Of a DNA stretch of 64,000 nucleotides, positions 18,088 through 28,553 are shown piece after piece. Positions within the stretch are counted from its first letter, which is position 1. Each line of letters opens with the position of its first letter. The stretch spans positions 24,058-88,057 of the forward strand of contig DAOSNS010000014.1 of assembly GCA_035373625.1 (NCBI GenBank), read 5' to 3'. The stretch is from DSWT01 sp035373625 (lineage in GTDB: Bacteria; Chloroflexota; Anaerolineae; B4-G1; SLSP01). The position numbers and the translations under genes were made by a program. The notes under the pieces are model-generated. The model ran no database searches, was not told the origin of the DNA, and was given only the letters and a program-made list of their open reading frames with translations.

Positions 18088-18956
18088 CGAACGATCCCCG
18101 CGCGCTATTGCGCCATTATGGCCTGGCGCCTCGCAAATCCCTGGGACAAAATTTCCTCGTTGACCCGGCCGCACCGGCCCGCATTGCTGCGCTGGCAGAG
18201 TTGACCCCTGCCGACACGGTTATCGAGGTGGGGGCTGGGCTAGGCACGTTGACGGCGGCCCTGGCGGCACGCGCCGGGCGCGTCATCGCTGTGGAGACGG
18301 ATCCGCACCTGGTCGCCATCCTGCATCAAGAATTGGCGGCGTTTGACAACGTTACTATCGTCCACGGCGACATCCTCGATCTCGATCCGGCCGCTTTGCT
18401 GAACGTCCCGCCCGCGCCGCTTATGCCTCTGTGGGGAACGCGCTTGCCGCATTACCACGTCGTTGCTAACCTGCCCTATTACATCACGGCGGCAGTGCTG
18501 CGCCATCTGCTGGAAGCCACGGTACGGCCTGCGGGCATGGTGGTGACGGTGCAGCGCGAAGTTGCCGAACGGATGATCGCCGTCCCGGACGAGATGAGCG
18601 TGTTGGCGGTCAGTGTGCAGTTTTACGGAAAACCGCGCATCGGATTGCGCTTGAAGCGCGGAGCGTTCTTCCCGCCGCCGGATGTGGAATCCGCCGTCGT
18701 GCGCCTGGATTTATACGCTACGCCACCCATTCCGGTGACCGATGTGGCCCACTTCTTCCGTGTAGTACGCGCAGGCTTTGCGCAGCGCCGCAAGCAACTG
18801 CGCAATACCCTGGCGGCGACCCTGGCCTTACCGGTGACGGACGTAGTGGCCGCATTGGAGCGCGTCGGCGTGGACGCTACACGCCGCGCCGAAACGCTCA
18901 CGCTGGAGGAATGGGGGCAGGTGGCGGGGGCGCTGTCCTGCAATATGGAAGCGTAG
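18084..18956 (+). CDS. rsmA: 16S rRNA dimethyltransferase RsmA (KsgA)
   Basis: 290 aa from the ATG at 18084, which overlaps the previous stop as ATGA; the in-frame upstream extension lies inside the previous gene. Motifs: SLGQNFLVDP, SAM-binding VIEVGAGLGTLT, ETDP, VHGDILDLD and catalytic NLPYYIT. It dimethylates two adenines in helix 45 of 16S rRNA late in 30S assembly. A roughly 15-residue insertion (VPPAPLMPLWGTRLP) precedes the catalytic motif. Its stop codon directly abuts the gltX stop on the other strand, with no spacer. Confidence 0.95.
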   Translation: MTNDPRALLRHYGLAPRKSLGQNFLVDPAAPARIAALAELTPADTVIEVGAGLGTLTAALAARAGRVIAVETDPHLVAILHQELAAFDNVTIVHGDILDLDPAALLNVPPAPLMPLWGTRLPHYHVVANLPYYITAAVLRHLLEATVRPAGMVVTVQREVAERMIAVPDEMSVLAVSVQFYGKPRIGLRLKRGAFFPPPDVESAVVRLDLYATPPIPVTDVAHFFRVVRAGFAQRRKQLRNTLAATLALPVTDVVAALERVGVDATRRAETLTLEEWGQVAGALSCNMEA

Positions 18957-20429
18957 TCAGTTTTGTTTGATATACGCCTCTAACGCCTCTTCGGCGCGTT
19001 CTAACCGCTTCAGTGTTGTCGCGCGCCCCAATGCCTCGATACTGCCGAAAAGCGGTGGTGAGACTTCTTTGCCGGTGACGGCATTACGCACAATCCCGAA
19101 CAGTTGTCCGGCCTTGAGTCCCAGGTCGGCGGCGAGCTGGCGCATGGGCATTTCCAGTGCCTCTGCTTCAAAGTGCGGTGCCCCCGCCATCAATGCCTGC
19201 ACGCGGCGAATGGCATCCAGGCTTTGCTCGGCGGTCATTTTTGCGCCGATCAGCTTCTCCACCGGCGGGACGGGGATGTCGGTGAAGATGAAATCGGTCA
19301 GCTCAACCACGTCGCGCAAAGTCTTCAGTCGTTCCTGAACTAACGGCACCAGCAGTTTAAGCGTCGGTAGAATTTCCACCGGCACTTCCGGCGGGATCAT
19401 GCCCGCTTCAACCCAGAAGGGGATGAGCCGCCTGAGTAACTCGTCGTGGGAGAGCGCGCGGATGTAGCAGCCGTTCATCCAGTTGAGCTTGTCGTAGGAG
19501 AAGACGGCCGGCGCCAGGTTGATGTGCGTGATGTCGAAACGCTCGATCAACTCCTCACGCGAGAAGATTTCGCGCTCCTCGCCGCCACCGGGCGCCCAGC
19601 CGAGCAGCGCCAGGAAGTTGAACAACGCCTCCGGCAAATAACCCTGCCGCCGAAATTCATCAATGGAGACTGCGCCATGACGCTTGCCGAGCTTCTTGCC
19701 ATCGGTACCGAGCACCAGCGGAACGTGCGCGTAGACAGGCGGCTCCCAGCCGAAGGCTTCATAAAGCAACAGGCGTTTGGGTTCACTGGAGATCCAGTCG
19801 TCGCCGCGCATGATGTGGGTGATCCCCATCATATGATCGTCAATGACGACGGCAAGGTGGTAGGTGGGGAAGCCGTCGCTCTTGAGCAGGATTTGATCGT
19901 CGAGCAGGCGATTCTCGAAGACGATGTCGCCGCGCAGCAGGTCGTGCATCACGGTGACGCCTTCGCGGGGCACTTTGAGGCGGATCACGTGGGGTTTGTC
20001 GGGCGACACTTCGCCGGGGGGGCGATTGCGGCAGTGCCCGTCGTACATCGGCGTTTCACCTCGCGCGCGTTGCGCCTCGCGGACTTGTTCCAGGCGTTCC
20101 GGGGAACAGTCGCAGCGATAGGCTTTTCCCATTGCGACCAATTCCTCGGCCTTTTGTCTATAAAGCTCCAGTCTTTGTGACTGAATGTATGGCCCGTAAT
20201 CCCCGCCGACTTCCGGCCCTTCGTCCCAATCCATCCCTAGCCAGCGCAGGCCGCTGGTGATGACGTGGATGGCGTCCTCAACATAGCGTGTGCGGTCGGT
20301 ATCTTCGATGCGCAAGATGAATTTGCCGTGCTGTTGTCGGGCAAACAGCCAGTTGAAGACCACGGTACGGATATTGCCGATGTGGGGATGTCCTGTCGGA
20401 CTGGGCGCAAAACGAACACGAACGGTCAT
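18957..20429 (-). CDS. gltX: Glutamyl-tRNA synthetase
   Basis: 490 aa. The class I signatures are FAPSPTGHPHIGNIRT (HIGH-type) and GKKLGKRHGAVS (KMSKS-type, here KLGKR). It charges tRNA-Glu, and in bacteria lacking GlnRS also tRNA-Gln; which applies here cannot be read from the window. It is the last gene of the minus-strand run minC-minD-minE-rodA-gltX, 47 bp after rodA. The convergent rsmA ends at the adjacent base. Confidence 0.96.
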   Translation of the reverse strand: MTVRVRFAPSPTGHPHIGNIRTVVFNWLFARQQHGKFILRIEDTDRTRYVEDAIHVITSGLRWLGMDWDEGPEVGGDYGPYIQSQRLELYRQKAEELVAMGKAYRCDCSPERLEQVREAQRARGETPMYDGHCRNRPPGEVSPDKPHVIRLKVPREGVTVMHDLLRGDIVFENRLLDDQILLKSDGFPTYHLAVVIDDHMMGITHIMRGDDWISSEPKRLLLYEAFGWEPPVYAHVPLVLGTDGKKLGKRHGAVSIDEFRRQGYLPEALFNFLALLGWAPGGGEEREIFSREELIERFDITHINLAPAVFSYDKLNWMNGCYIRALSHDELLRRLIPFWVEAGMIPPEVPVEILPTLKLLVPLVQERLKTLRDVVELTDFIFTDIPVPPVEKLIGAKMTAEQSLDAIRRVQALMAGAPHFEAEALEMPMRQLAADLGLKAGQLFGIVRNAVTGKEVSPPLFGSIEALGRATTLKRLERAEEALEAYIKQN

Positions 20430-20476
20430 AATGAACTCCTTAGTCTAAGATGGCGAATGGCGAATCTGGCTACTTT

Positions 20477-21571
20477 CTAGAACTCTACACGTTTTTGCCG
20501 CATGGCGACGCTTTCGACCAACCCCAGGCCCACAAAGGTGATGACCAGGGCGCTGCCGCCGCTGCTGATGAAGGGCATGGGCAATCCGGCAACGGGGATG
20601 ACGTTGAGATTCATCCCCAGGTTGATGAGCAGTTGGTAGAAAATGTAGGCGATGACGCCTGTCACGATCAATTTACCGGTAGCATCGGCGGCGTTGGCTG
20701 CGATCCGCAACAGGCGCCACAGCAGCAAGGCAAAAACGAACAGGATCAGCACCGCGCCGACGAACCCCAGTTCCTCGCAGATTACCGAGAAAATAAAGTC
20801 GGTATGGCGGACGCGCAGGAAGTGCAACTGGCTCTGCGTGCCGGTGGCAAACCCTTTGCCCATCAATCCGCCCGAGCCGATGCTGATCAGGGCTTGCTGG
20901 ATGTTGTAATACGCGCCGGGGTCGTTCTTGGGGTCTAAGAAGGTGTAAATGCGATTGCGCATATAGTCATCCATATTGGCCCACACAATGGGCGCGGCGA
21001 GCAACCCCACAATGCCGAGACCTTGCAGGTAACTCAGCGGAACGTCGGAGGCAAAGACCATCGCAATCCACGTGGCGATATACAGGGTGGCTGTGCTCAG
21101 ATTTGGTTGCTCGAATACCAGGAGCGCCGCTAACCCGGTCAGCACCGCAGACACGATGAGTTCTTGAAGACCCGGCGCGGCCGGCGCATTGCGCGCCAGC
21201 AAGCTGGCCTGGCTGATGATGAGCAGCACCAACGCCGGAAAGGCCGGTTGGATCGAGGTGCCGCCGATATAGATGAAGCGCCGCACGGCGCCGATTTCAC
21301 TGCTTCCGAAGAATAAGGTGAAAACAAGCAGTCCGAGCGTCAGGAAGTAGAGCGGCCATTGCAAGCTCTCCAACCAGCGGTAGTTGATGAAAGCCACCAG
21401 GAACATGACAACGACGCCGACGGCGGCATAGATGGCCTGTCGTCGCCAGGCATCGGCCAGGTCTTCTGAGCCACGGGTGGCGCTGTAGATCATCAGGAGC
21501 CCGATGATGGTGAGGAACACAGCGATGAGCAGCAGCCCCCAATCAAAGTGTTCCCACGCTGAAGTCCGCAT
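20477..21571 (-). CDS. rodA: Rod-shape SEDS glycosyltransferase RodA
   Basis: 364 aa with about ten membrane helices. The SEDS (FtsW/RodA/SpoVE) C-terminal signature is present: NVIPVAGLPMPFISSGGSAL. The gene starts 3 bp after minE stops, implying coupling. RodA polymerises peptidoglycan along the cell cylinder with a class B PBP. Linkage to the Min genes suggests a rod or filament shape. RodA rather than FtsW is favoured by this context and by the short N-terminus. Confidence 0.9.
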   Translation of the reverse strand: MRTSAWEHFDWGLLLIAVFLTIIGLLMIYSATRGSEDLADAWRRQAIYAAVGVVVMFLVAFINYRWLESLQWPLYFLTLGLLVFTLFFGSSEIGAVRRFIYIGGTSIQPAFPALVLLIISQASLLARNAPAAPGLQELIVSAVLTGLAALLVFEQPNLSTATLYIATWIAMVFASDVPLSYLQGLGIVGLLAAPIVWANMDDYMRNRIYTFLDPKNDPGAYYNIQQALISIGSGGLMGKGFATGTQSQLHFLRVRHTDFIFSVICEELGFVGAVLILFVFALLLWRLLRIAANAADATGKLIVTGVIAYIFYQLLINLGMNLNVIPVAGLPMPFISSGGSALVITFVGLGLVESVAMRQKRVEF

Positions 21572-21574
21572 AGC

Positions 21575-21838
21575 TTATGCCTGTCTTTTCCGCGACGTGT
21601 ACAGGGGGATGTCGGCGACCAGGCGCGTCTCGTGTTCATCTTCGGTAAAGTTGACCTCGACTTTGGTGGGATCAATCTCCAGGTGCTGGGAGATGACGGC
21701 GATGATCTCATCCTTGAGCAAGGCCAACATCCCCGGTGAAATGTTGGCACGGTCGTGCGCCAACACCAGCCGCAGACGTTGCGCGGCGATGTCCTTCCCT
21801 GAATTCTTGCGGGGTTTGAAAAGGTTGGATAGGTTCAT
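21575..21838 (-). CDS. minE: Cell division topological specificity factor MinE
   Basis: 87 aa from the ATG at 21838; the longer frame runs into the minD-minE gap. The N-terminal MNLSNLFKPR membrane-targeting helix, the MinD-contact region RLRLVLAHDRANISPGML and the C-terminal dimer domain EIDPTKVEVNFTEDEHE are all visible. MinE stimulates the MinD ATPase to drive pole-to-pole oscillation. It is the third gene of the min operon. Confidence 0.93.
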   Translation of the reverse strand: MNLSNLFKPRKNSGKDIAAQRLRLVLAHDRANISPGMLALLKDEIIAVISQHLEIDPTKVEVNFTEDEHETRLVADIPLYTSRKRQA

Positions 21839-21851
21839 GGCGCTTCCTCGG

Positions 21852-22637
21852 TCAATGAGAGCCAAAAATGCGTGTGAAAATGGAGGGGGCCTTCAAAGGT
21901 GCGAAGGGCACGTCCTCTCCTTGCAGTCGCCGTGCAATGTCCATGAAAGCCTGACCGGCGGGCGAACCGTTGTTGAGCACCACCGGCTGCCCACGGTTGC
22001 CGGCGGCCAGAATTTCCGGGTCTTCAGGCACCAGCCCGATGAGATCCACCGCCAGCATATCCACGATGTCTTCGGGGGCCAGCATCTCTTTGCGCCGTAT
22101 CAGTTCGGGTTTGATGCGGTTGACGATCAGGCGCACCGGCGGACCGCCTTCGGCTTCCAGCAGTCCCACAACGCGGTCGGCGTCGCGCACCGAGGCGATC
22201 TCCGGGTTGGTCACCACCAGCACCATCTCGGCGGGTGCCGAAGCGCAGCGGAAGCCGTGTTCGATCCCGGCGGGTGAGTCAATCAGCACATAATCTACCA
22301 TCTGCGCGGCTTCATAGGCGACGCTTTTCATCTGTTCGACGGTGACGGCATCTTTGGCGCGTGTTTGCGCTGCGGGCAGCATGAACAGCTCCGGAAAACG
22401 TTTGTCGCGCACCAACGCCTGGCGGAAACGGCATCGGCCTTCGATATAGTTGACGATGTCGTACACGATGCGGTTTTCCAGGCCCAGCATCACGTCCAGA
22501 TTGCGCAAACCGATGTCTGCATCAATGCAGATGACGCGAACGCCCAGCATTGCCAGCCCCAGGCCGATGTTGGCGGTAGCCGTGGTCTTGCCGACACCCC
22601 CTTTCCCCGATGAGATGGTGATGATTTTGCCTGCCAT
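21852..22637 (-). CDS. minD: Septum site-determining ATPase MinD
   Basis: 261 aa. Deviant Walker A SSGKGGVGKTTATANIG, CIDADIGLRNLD, IDSPAGIEHGF and the C-terminal amphipathic membrane helix SIFTRIFGSH are seen. ATP-bound MinD dimers bind the membrane and recruit MinC or MinE. Its start sits 1 bp beyond the minC stop. Confidence 0.96.
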   Translation of the reverse strand: MAGKIITISSGKGGVGKTTATANIGLGLAMLGVRVICIDADIGLRNLDVMLGLENRIVYDIVNYIEGRCRFRQALVRDKRFPELFMLPAAQTRAKDAVTVEQMKSVAYEAAQMVDYVLIDSPAGIEHGFRCASAPAEMVLVVTNPEIASVRDADRVVGLLEAEGGPPVRLIVNRIKPELIRRKEMLAPEDIVDMLAVDLIGLVPEDPEILAAGNRGQPVVLNNGSPAGQAFMDIARRLQGEDVPFAPLKAPSIFTRIFGSH

Positions 22638-22638
22638 A

Positions 22639-23304
22639 TTACTCCCTTGTGAACCAGGGTTCTACAACAATATCCCCGTCGCTGATTTTTGCCGTCTCCG
22701 GCAGTGACTTGCGCCGGCGGCCCTCCGGTGGACGCCCGAAATGCCCGGCGATGCGCAGTTGCGCCGGCGCCAGTTCCAGAGCACAAATGATGGCCTGTTC
22801 GTCGCCGAGCGCCCCGGCATGCGCCAGCCCACGCATTTTCCCCCACACAATGATATGCCCGCCGGCGATGATTTCCGCGCCCGGGTTCACATCACCGATC
22901 AAAACGATGTGCCCCGGATACTTGAGGCTTTGCCCGGAGCGCAGGGTGCGCTGTACCACCAGGGCGTTGGCTTCTGGCAGGGCAGGGGTGGGTTGTTCCT
23001 TCGGCGTGGCCTCGCCCGGCAGGCGCGTGCGCAGACCAAAAGAGCGTGCCGTGCGCACGGTGTCTTCGTTCTCGCTCAACACGGCCCACAGCTCCATGTC
23101 GTAACGGTCCAAAACGTCCCGTAACATGCCCAGGTTTTCTCGGGTGAGTTCCTGGGTGCCCATGTCCAGGATCACGCGCCCGCCCCGGAAGAAGGTCTCC
23201 GCGTCGCGTAACGCATTGTCCAACGCCTGGAGCACGTCTGCCCAGGACGCCGACAAGGGCCGCAAAAGAATACCCTGTTGGGTACCTTTAATTGTAAGCG
23301 CCAT
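22639..23304 (-). CDS. minC: Septum site-determining protein MinC
   Basis: 221 aa from the Met at 23304 (MALTIKGTQQGILL); the Met at 23313 is an alternative. The N-terminal FtsZ-inhibiting domain (1-105) is followed by a Pro-rich linker and the C-terminal beta-helix domain with RSGQSLKYPGHIVLIGDVNPGAE-type repeats and GHIIVWGKMRGLAHAG, which binds MinD. It blocks Z-ring assembly away from midcell. A TATAAT box at 23323-23328 leaves only about 3-12 nt of leader, so the messenger may be nearly leaderless. Confidence 0.93.
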   Translation of the reverse strand: MALTIKGTQQGILLRPLSASWADVLQALDNALRDAETFFRGGRVILDMGTQELTRENLGMLRDVLDRYDMELWAVLSENEDTVRTARSFGLRTRLPGEATPKEQPTPALPEANALVVQRTLRSGQSLKYPGHIVLIGDVNPGAEIIAGGHIIVWGKMRGLAHAGALGDEQAIICALELAPAQLRIAGHFGRPPEGRRRKSLPETAKISDGDIVVEPWFTRE

Positions 23305-23322
23305 TTCTTCCATACCACAAGC

Positions 23323-23328
23323 ATTATA
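23323..23328 (-). promoter_or_regulatory. -10 box of the min operon
   Basis: On the minus strand a perfect TATAAT lies 9 bp before the ATG at 23313 and 18 bp before the ATG at 23304. No good -35 is visible. A start site 6-7 bp downstream would fall within a few bases of the first Met. Confidence 0.5.
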
Positions 23329-23356
23329 ACATAATTCAAAGTCGCGCAAAATTACA

Positions 23357-23444
23357 GGTGCGTTTCAGGAGGGGGGCGACTTCTACCGCAGAGGGCGCAG
23401 AGTCCGCAAAATTATCAAATTACTTCGTCACCTTTGAAACGCCT
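23357..23444. repeat. MITE-like element, copy 1
   Basis: Terminal inverted octamers GCGTTTCA (23360-23367) and TGAAACGC (23435-23442) bound an interior with TACCGCAGAGGGCGCAGAG. The same arrangement recurs at 61941-62079, and the inner motif at 47775-47840. No coding capacity. It fills the gap between the divergent min operon and the TIGR01906 gene; nothing else is seen in that gap. Confidence 0.6.
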
Positions 23445-23591
23445 CTCAGATGTGGGCTTCGTGTCCCTTGTGGTTTTCTCAGGGGAGCCATCTCATCGCT
23501 ACTACCGATTTTCTGATTCTGTTGTATAACTGTACGCAGTGCACGTTAAATCTGTGCTTGACGGACTGAAGACTCATCTCAGGAGAAACGT

Positions 23592-24272
23592 ATGCGTGTT
23601 GGACTCCGTGTGCTCATTGTTATCGCCGTCCCCCTGGTGCTGGTGATGGGGACGGTGCGTTTGCTGACCCTGCCGTGGTATCCGGCGTGGGAGTACAGTA
23701 AGCCCGGCTTCCCCGAAGATCCATTGGCCATGGCGCCGGCGGAACGTCTGCGCCTGGCGCGCGCCTGCATTGCCTTCCTCAATCGTCCCCGCGGGGTGGT
23801 GAGTCTGGCCGAGCTGCGTTTTGACGACGGGACGCCGGCCTTCAATGCCCGCGAGGTCGGTCACATGGACGATGTCAAGCTGGTCTACGACCGGCTGACG
23901 ACGGCGGCGGCGCTCGCGTGTATCGTCGCTGCCGTGGCGGTGTGGTGGCTGGTCCGCAATGGGCACGCAGCAGTGGTCTGGGGCGCGCTATCGGATGGCG
24001 GGTTGGTCACGCTTTGTCTGCTGGTGGGATTGGGCGTCTGGATGGCGGTCGGCTTTGAGAGCTTCTTCACTGCCTTCCACGGCGTTTTCTTTGAAAGTGG
24101 CACCTGGCTTTTTGATTACTCCGATACCCTGATTCGTCTGTTCCCGCTCCAGTTCTGGTCAGATGCCGGTATGCTGATTGCCGTGGCGGTAGCCTGTATG
24201 GCCTTTGCCCTGGCACTCCTGGGGCGCGCGGTGCAAAAACGAGGAGAATCGAGAATGGAGAATCGAGAATAG
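23592..24272 (+). CDS. TIGR01906/DUF1461 integral membrane protein
   Basis: 226 aa, ATG with AGGAG 7 bp upstream. The N-terminal membrane helix (6-24), an extracellular loop with FNAREVGHMDDVK, and three later helices match the TIGR01906 family of lactobacillus and Chloroflexota membrane proteins, whose function is unknown. The last ten residues (RGESRMENRE) are encoded by two tandem copies of a 14-bp repeat, so the native C-terminus may have been replaced. Confidence 0.78.
   Translation: MRVGLRVLIVIAVPLVLVMGTVRLLTLPWYPAWEYSKPGFPEDPLAMAPAERLRLARACIAFLNRPRGVVSLAELRFDDGTPAFNAREVGHMDDVKLVYDRLTTAAALACIVAAVAVWWLVRNGHAAVVWGALSDGGLVTLCLLVGLGVWMAVGFESFFTAFHGVFFESGTWLFDYSDTLIRLFPLQFWSDAGMLIAVAVACMAFALALLGRAVQKRGESRMENRE
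24243..24270. repeat. 14-bp tandem repeat (GGAGAATCGAGAAT)2
   Basis: Two exact copies, 24243-24256 and 24257-24270, supply the C-terminal codons and part of the stop codon of the TIGR01906 gene. This is the style of other simple intergenic repeats in the window. Confidence 0.85.
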
Positions 24273-24330
24273 GGCATGTTAATCCCTTCATTCGCTGATT
24301 TGCTGATTTTGAGATTTTAGGGAGGTGACG

Positions 24331-25785
24331 ATGATCGGGCAGTTTCCTACATGGGTGAAGGACGCTGTGTTCTACCAGATTTTCCCGGAGCGGTTTGCAC
24401 GCAGTGAGCGGCTGACCAAACCGGCGAACCTCGAATCATGGGAATCGCCGCCGACGGTGCGCGGTTTCAAGGGCGGCGATTTGTTGGGAATCCTCGAACA
24501 TCTGGACTATCTGGAGGATTTGGGCATTAACGCCATCTACTTCAACCCGATTTTCCAATCCGCCGCCAATCACCGCTATCACACCCACGATTACTACACC
24601 GTGGACCCGATCCTGGGCGGCAACCGGGCCTTCGCGCAATTTTTGGAGGAGGCGCATCGGCGCGGTATCCGGGTAGTGCTGGATGGCGTTTTCAACCACG
24701 CCAGCCGCGGCTTTTTGCAGTTCAACCACATCATGGAAAACGGGCCGCAGTCCCCCTACGTTGATTGGTTTATCGTCAAGAAATTCCCCCTGTACGCCTT
24801 CGATGATCGGCATAAGCCTAACTATGTTTGCTGGTGGAACAACCGCGAGCTGCCGAAGCTCAACACCGACCACGATCAGGTGCGCGATTTCATCTACAAC
24901 GTGGCGGAGCACTGGCTGCGCCAGGGCATTGACGGATGGCGATTGGATGTGCCGTTGGAGATCAAGACGCCGGGGTTTTGGGAGGAGTTTCGCCGTCGCG
25001 TGAAAGCCGTCAACCCCGAAGCCTATATCCTCGCCGAGATTTGGGATGAAGCCAAGCCCTGGCTGCAAGGGGAGCACTTCGACGCGGTGATGAATTACGG
25101 CTTCAACCGCGCCTGTTACGGATTTTTCGGACAGGAAGTGCTGGATACCGGTCAGCGTCCGGGCGGCTTTAAGCTCAAGCGTCTCGATGCGCCTCATTTT
25201 GCCCGTCAGATTGACCACCTGTTGAACCTGTATGCCTGGCCGGTGACGTTGATCCAATACAACCTCCTCAGCAGCCACGACGAACCGCGTTTCTTAACGA
25301 TGGTCGGCGGCGACAGACGCCGTTTGCGCCTGGCGACTCTGTTTCAGATGACGTTTGTCGGCGCGCCAAGCATCTATTACGGCGACGAGATCGGCATGGA
25401 AGGCGGTCATGACCCCGATTGTCGGCGTGCGTTCCCCTGGGACGAAAGCCGTTGGGATCGCGCGCTGCGTGAGGACTTCAAGCGCTTCATCGCTCTGCGC
25501 AAAGCGCATCCTGTCCTGCGTGACGGCAATTTCGTCACGCTGTATGCGAAGGAGCTGACTTATGCCTTCGCGCGTACCGATGACGCCGAGGTCATCATCG
25601 TTGCTCTTAACGTTGGGGCGACGCCTGTGGACATCTCCATCAACCTGACCTCCATCGTGCCGCCGGATGCCGTTTTCACAGAGGCGTGGACGGAGACCCC
25701 GCACCCCACGAACGGCAACACATTGACCTTGTCCGTGGCGCCTCTGGATGCGCAAGTGTTGATTTATCGCCGTTTGACCGCATAG
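24331..25785 (+). CDS. GH13 alpha-glucan hydrolase (neopullulanase/cyclomaltodextrinase-like)
   Basis: 484 aa from the ATG at 24331; GGGAGG at 24320-24325 rules out the in-frame GTG at 24325. The four GH13 regions are present: DGVFNHASRG, GWRLDVPLE (nucleophile Asp), ILAEIWDEA (acid Glu) and LLSSHDEPR. YYGDEIGMEGGHDPDCRRAFPW is typical of maltodextrin-active subfamilies. No signal peptide, so it acts on internal maltodextrins or glycogen fragments. It lacks the extra N-terminal domain of many neopullulanases. It stands alone between the TIGR01906 gene and dnaK. Confidence 0.9.
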   Translation: MIGQFPTWVKDAVFYQIFPERFARSERLTKPANLESWESPPTVRGFKGGDLLGILEHLDYLEDLGINAIYFNPIFQSAANHRYHTHDYYTVDPILGGNRAFAQFLEEAHRRGIRVVLDGVFNHASRGFLQFNHIMENGPQSPYVDWFIVKKFPLYAFDDRHKPNYVCWWNNRELPKLNTDHDQVRDFIYNVAEHWLRQGIDGWRLDVPLEIKTPGFWEEFRRRVKAVNPEAYILAEIWDEAKPWLQGEHFDAVMNYGFNRACYGFFGQEVLDTGQRPGGFKLKRLDAPHFARQIDHLLNLYAWPVTLIQYNLLSSHDEPRFLTMVGGDRRRLRLATLFQMTFVGAPSIYYGDEIGMEGGHDPDCRRAFPWDESRWDRALREDFKRFIALRKAHPVLRDGNFVTLYAKELTYAFARTDDAEVIIVALNVGATPVDISINLTSIVPPDAVFTEAWTETPHPTNGNTLTLSVAPLDAQVLIYRRLTA

Positions 25786-25817
25786 TACCCCGCCGCATAG
25801 CAAGGAACAGCAAGGAA

Positions 25818-25848
25818 AAGTAGGGCGCACTCGCAGTGCGCCCTACTT
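25818..25848. repeat. Perfect palindromic element after the GH13 gene
   Basis: A 14-bp perfect inverted repeat (25818-25831 with 25835-25848, loop CGC) built on AGTAGGGCGCACT. The lack of a T-tract makes it more like a REP-type palindrome than a standard terminator, although it sits where a terminator is expected. Confidence 0.7.
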
Positions 25849-25949
25849 TACTGAAAAAATATACTAAATTCTTATATCGCTCTGATGATTTTCCAATGAT
25901 TCACGGTTATACTCATAGTCGGAATGATTCAGATTCAGGAGGTGAAAAC

Positions 25950-27875
<1,926 letters not shown>

Positions 27876-27924
27876 AGTGACCGTTTGCCCCGTGGAGGGT
27901 AGCGTTGTGAGTATCGTGAGGGGT

Positions 27925-27957
27925 GGGGGTGGCCTTTGGTCACCCCCGCCTTATAAT
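27925..27957 (+). promoter_or_regulatory. Hairpin and -10-like box between dnaK and grpE
   Basis: GGGGGTG (27925-27931) pairs with CACCCCC (27941-27947), followed at once by TATAAT (27952-27957), 16 bp before the grpE ATG. It could reduce read-through from dnaK or provide a separate grpE start. Both ideas are inference. Confidence 0.35.
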
Positions 27958-27973
27958 GTGGAGTGAGGTTATC

Positions 27974-28534
27974 ATGACAAAGGACACAAAGAAACAATAC
28001 CGTATTCCGGTGCACCGTACAGGCGAGAGTGATGCCGAGGAAGCCGTGCTCGAGGAAGCAACGCCGACGGAAACGCCGGCGGTTGCGCCTGCGGATGTGA
28101 CATCGTCCGAAGAAGCGGTGGATTGGCGCGATATGGCCCTGCGGCTGCGTGCGGATATGGATAACTACCGCAGACGGCAGCAACGTCTGGCCGAAGAACA
28201 AATCGCTGCGGAAAAGAAACGCCTGTTGCTGGGGTTTTTGCAGGTGGTGGACAACCTGGAACGGATCATCCGCCACCTTGATCCGACCGACCCCCATCAT
28301 CAGAGCATCAAAGCTACCTACGACGATATGCTGAAGTTGCTGCGGCTTGAAGGAGTCGAACCGATCGTGGCGGTGAATGTGCCGTTCGATCCATCCCTGC
28401 ATGATGCCGTGGCCGTGGTACCGCCGCGTGAGAATCAGACAGAGAGTATGCTGATCGTCGAAGAAGAACAGAAAGGATACCGTATTGGAGATCAGATTTT
28501 GCGTCCGGCGCGGGTGATTGTAGCGAAACGCTGA
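27974..28534 (+). CDS. grpE: Nucleotide exchange factor GrpE
   Basis: 186 aa from the ATG at 27974. A charged, low-complexity N-terminus (about 50 residues) precedes the coiled-coil dimer region (MALRLRADMDNYRRRQQRL) and the beta-wing (VPFDPSLHDAVAVV...GYRIGDQILRPARVIVAK), which opens DnaK to release ADP. It is second in the dnaK-grpE-J order, reversed from the usual grpE-dnaK order. Confidence 0.95.
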   Translation: MTKDTKKQYRIPVHRTGESDAEEAVLEEATPTETPAVAPADVTSSEEAVDWRDMALRLRADMDNYRRRQQRLAEEQIAAEKKRLLLGFLQVVDNLERIIRHLDPTDPHHQSIKATYDDMLKLLRLEGVEPIVAVNVPFDPSLHDAVAVVPPRENQTESMLIVEEEQKGYRIGDQILRPARVIVAKR

Positions 28535-28553
28535 CGCGGCGGAGGTGTGAGTT

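Noticed and set aside
25861..25949. CIRCE or HAIR heat-shock operator before dnaK
   Set aside because: No TTAGCACTC-N9-GAGTGCTAA or similar inverted repeat found.
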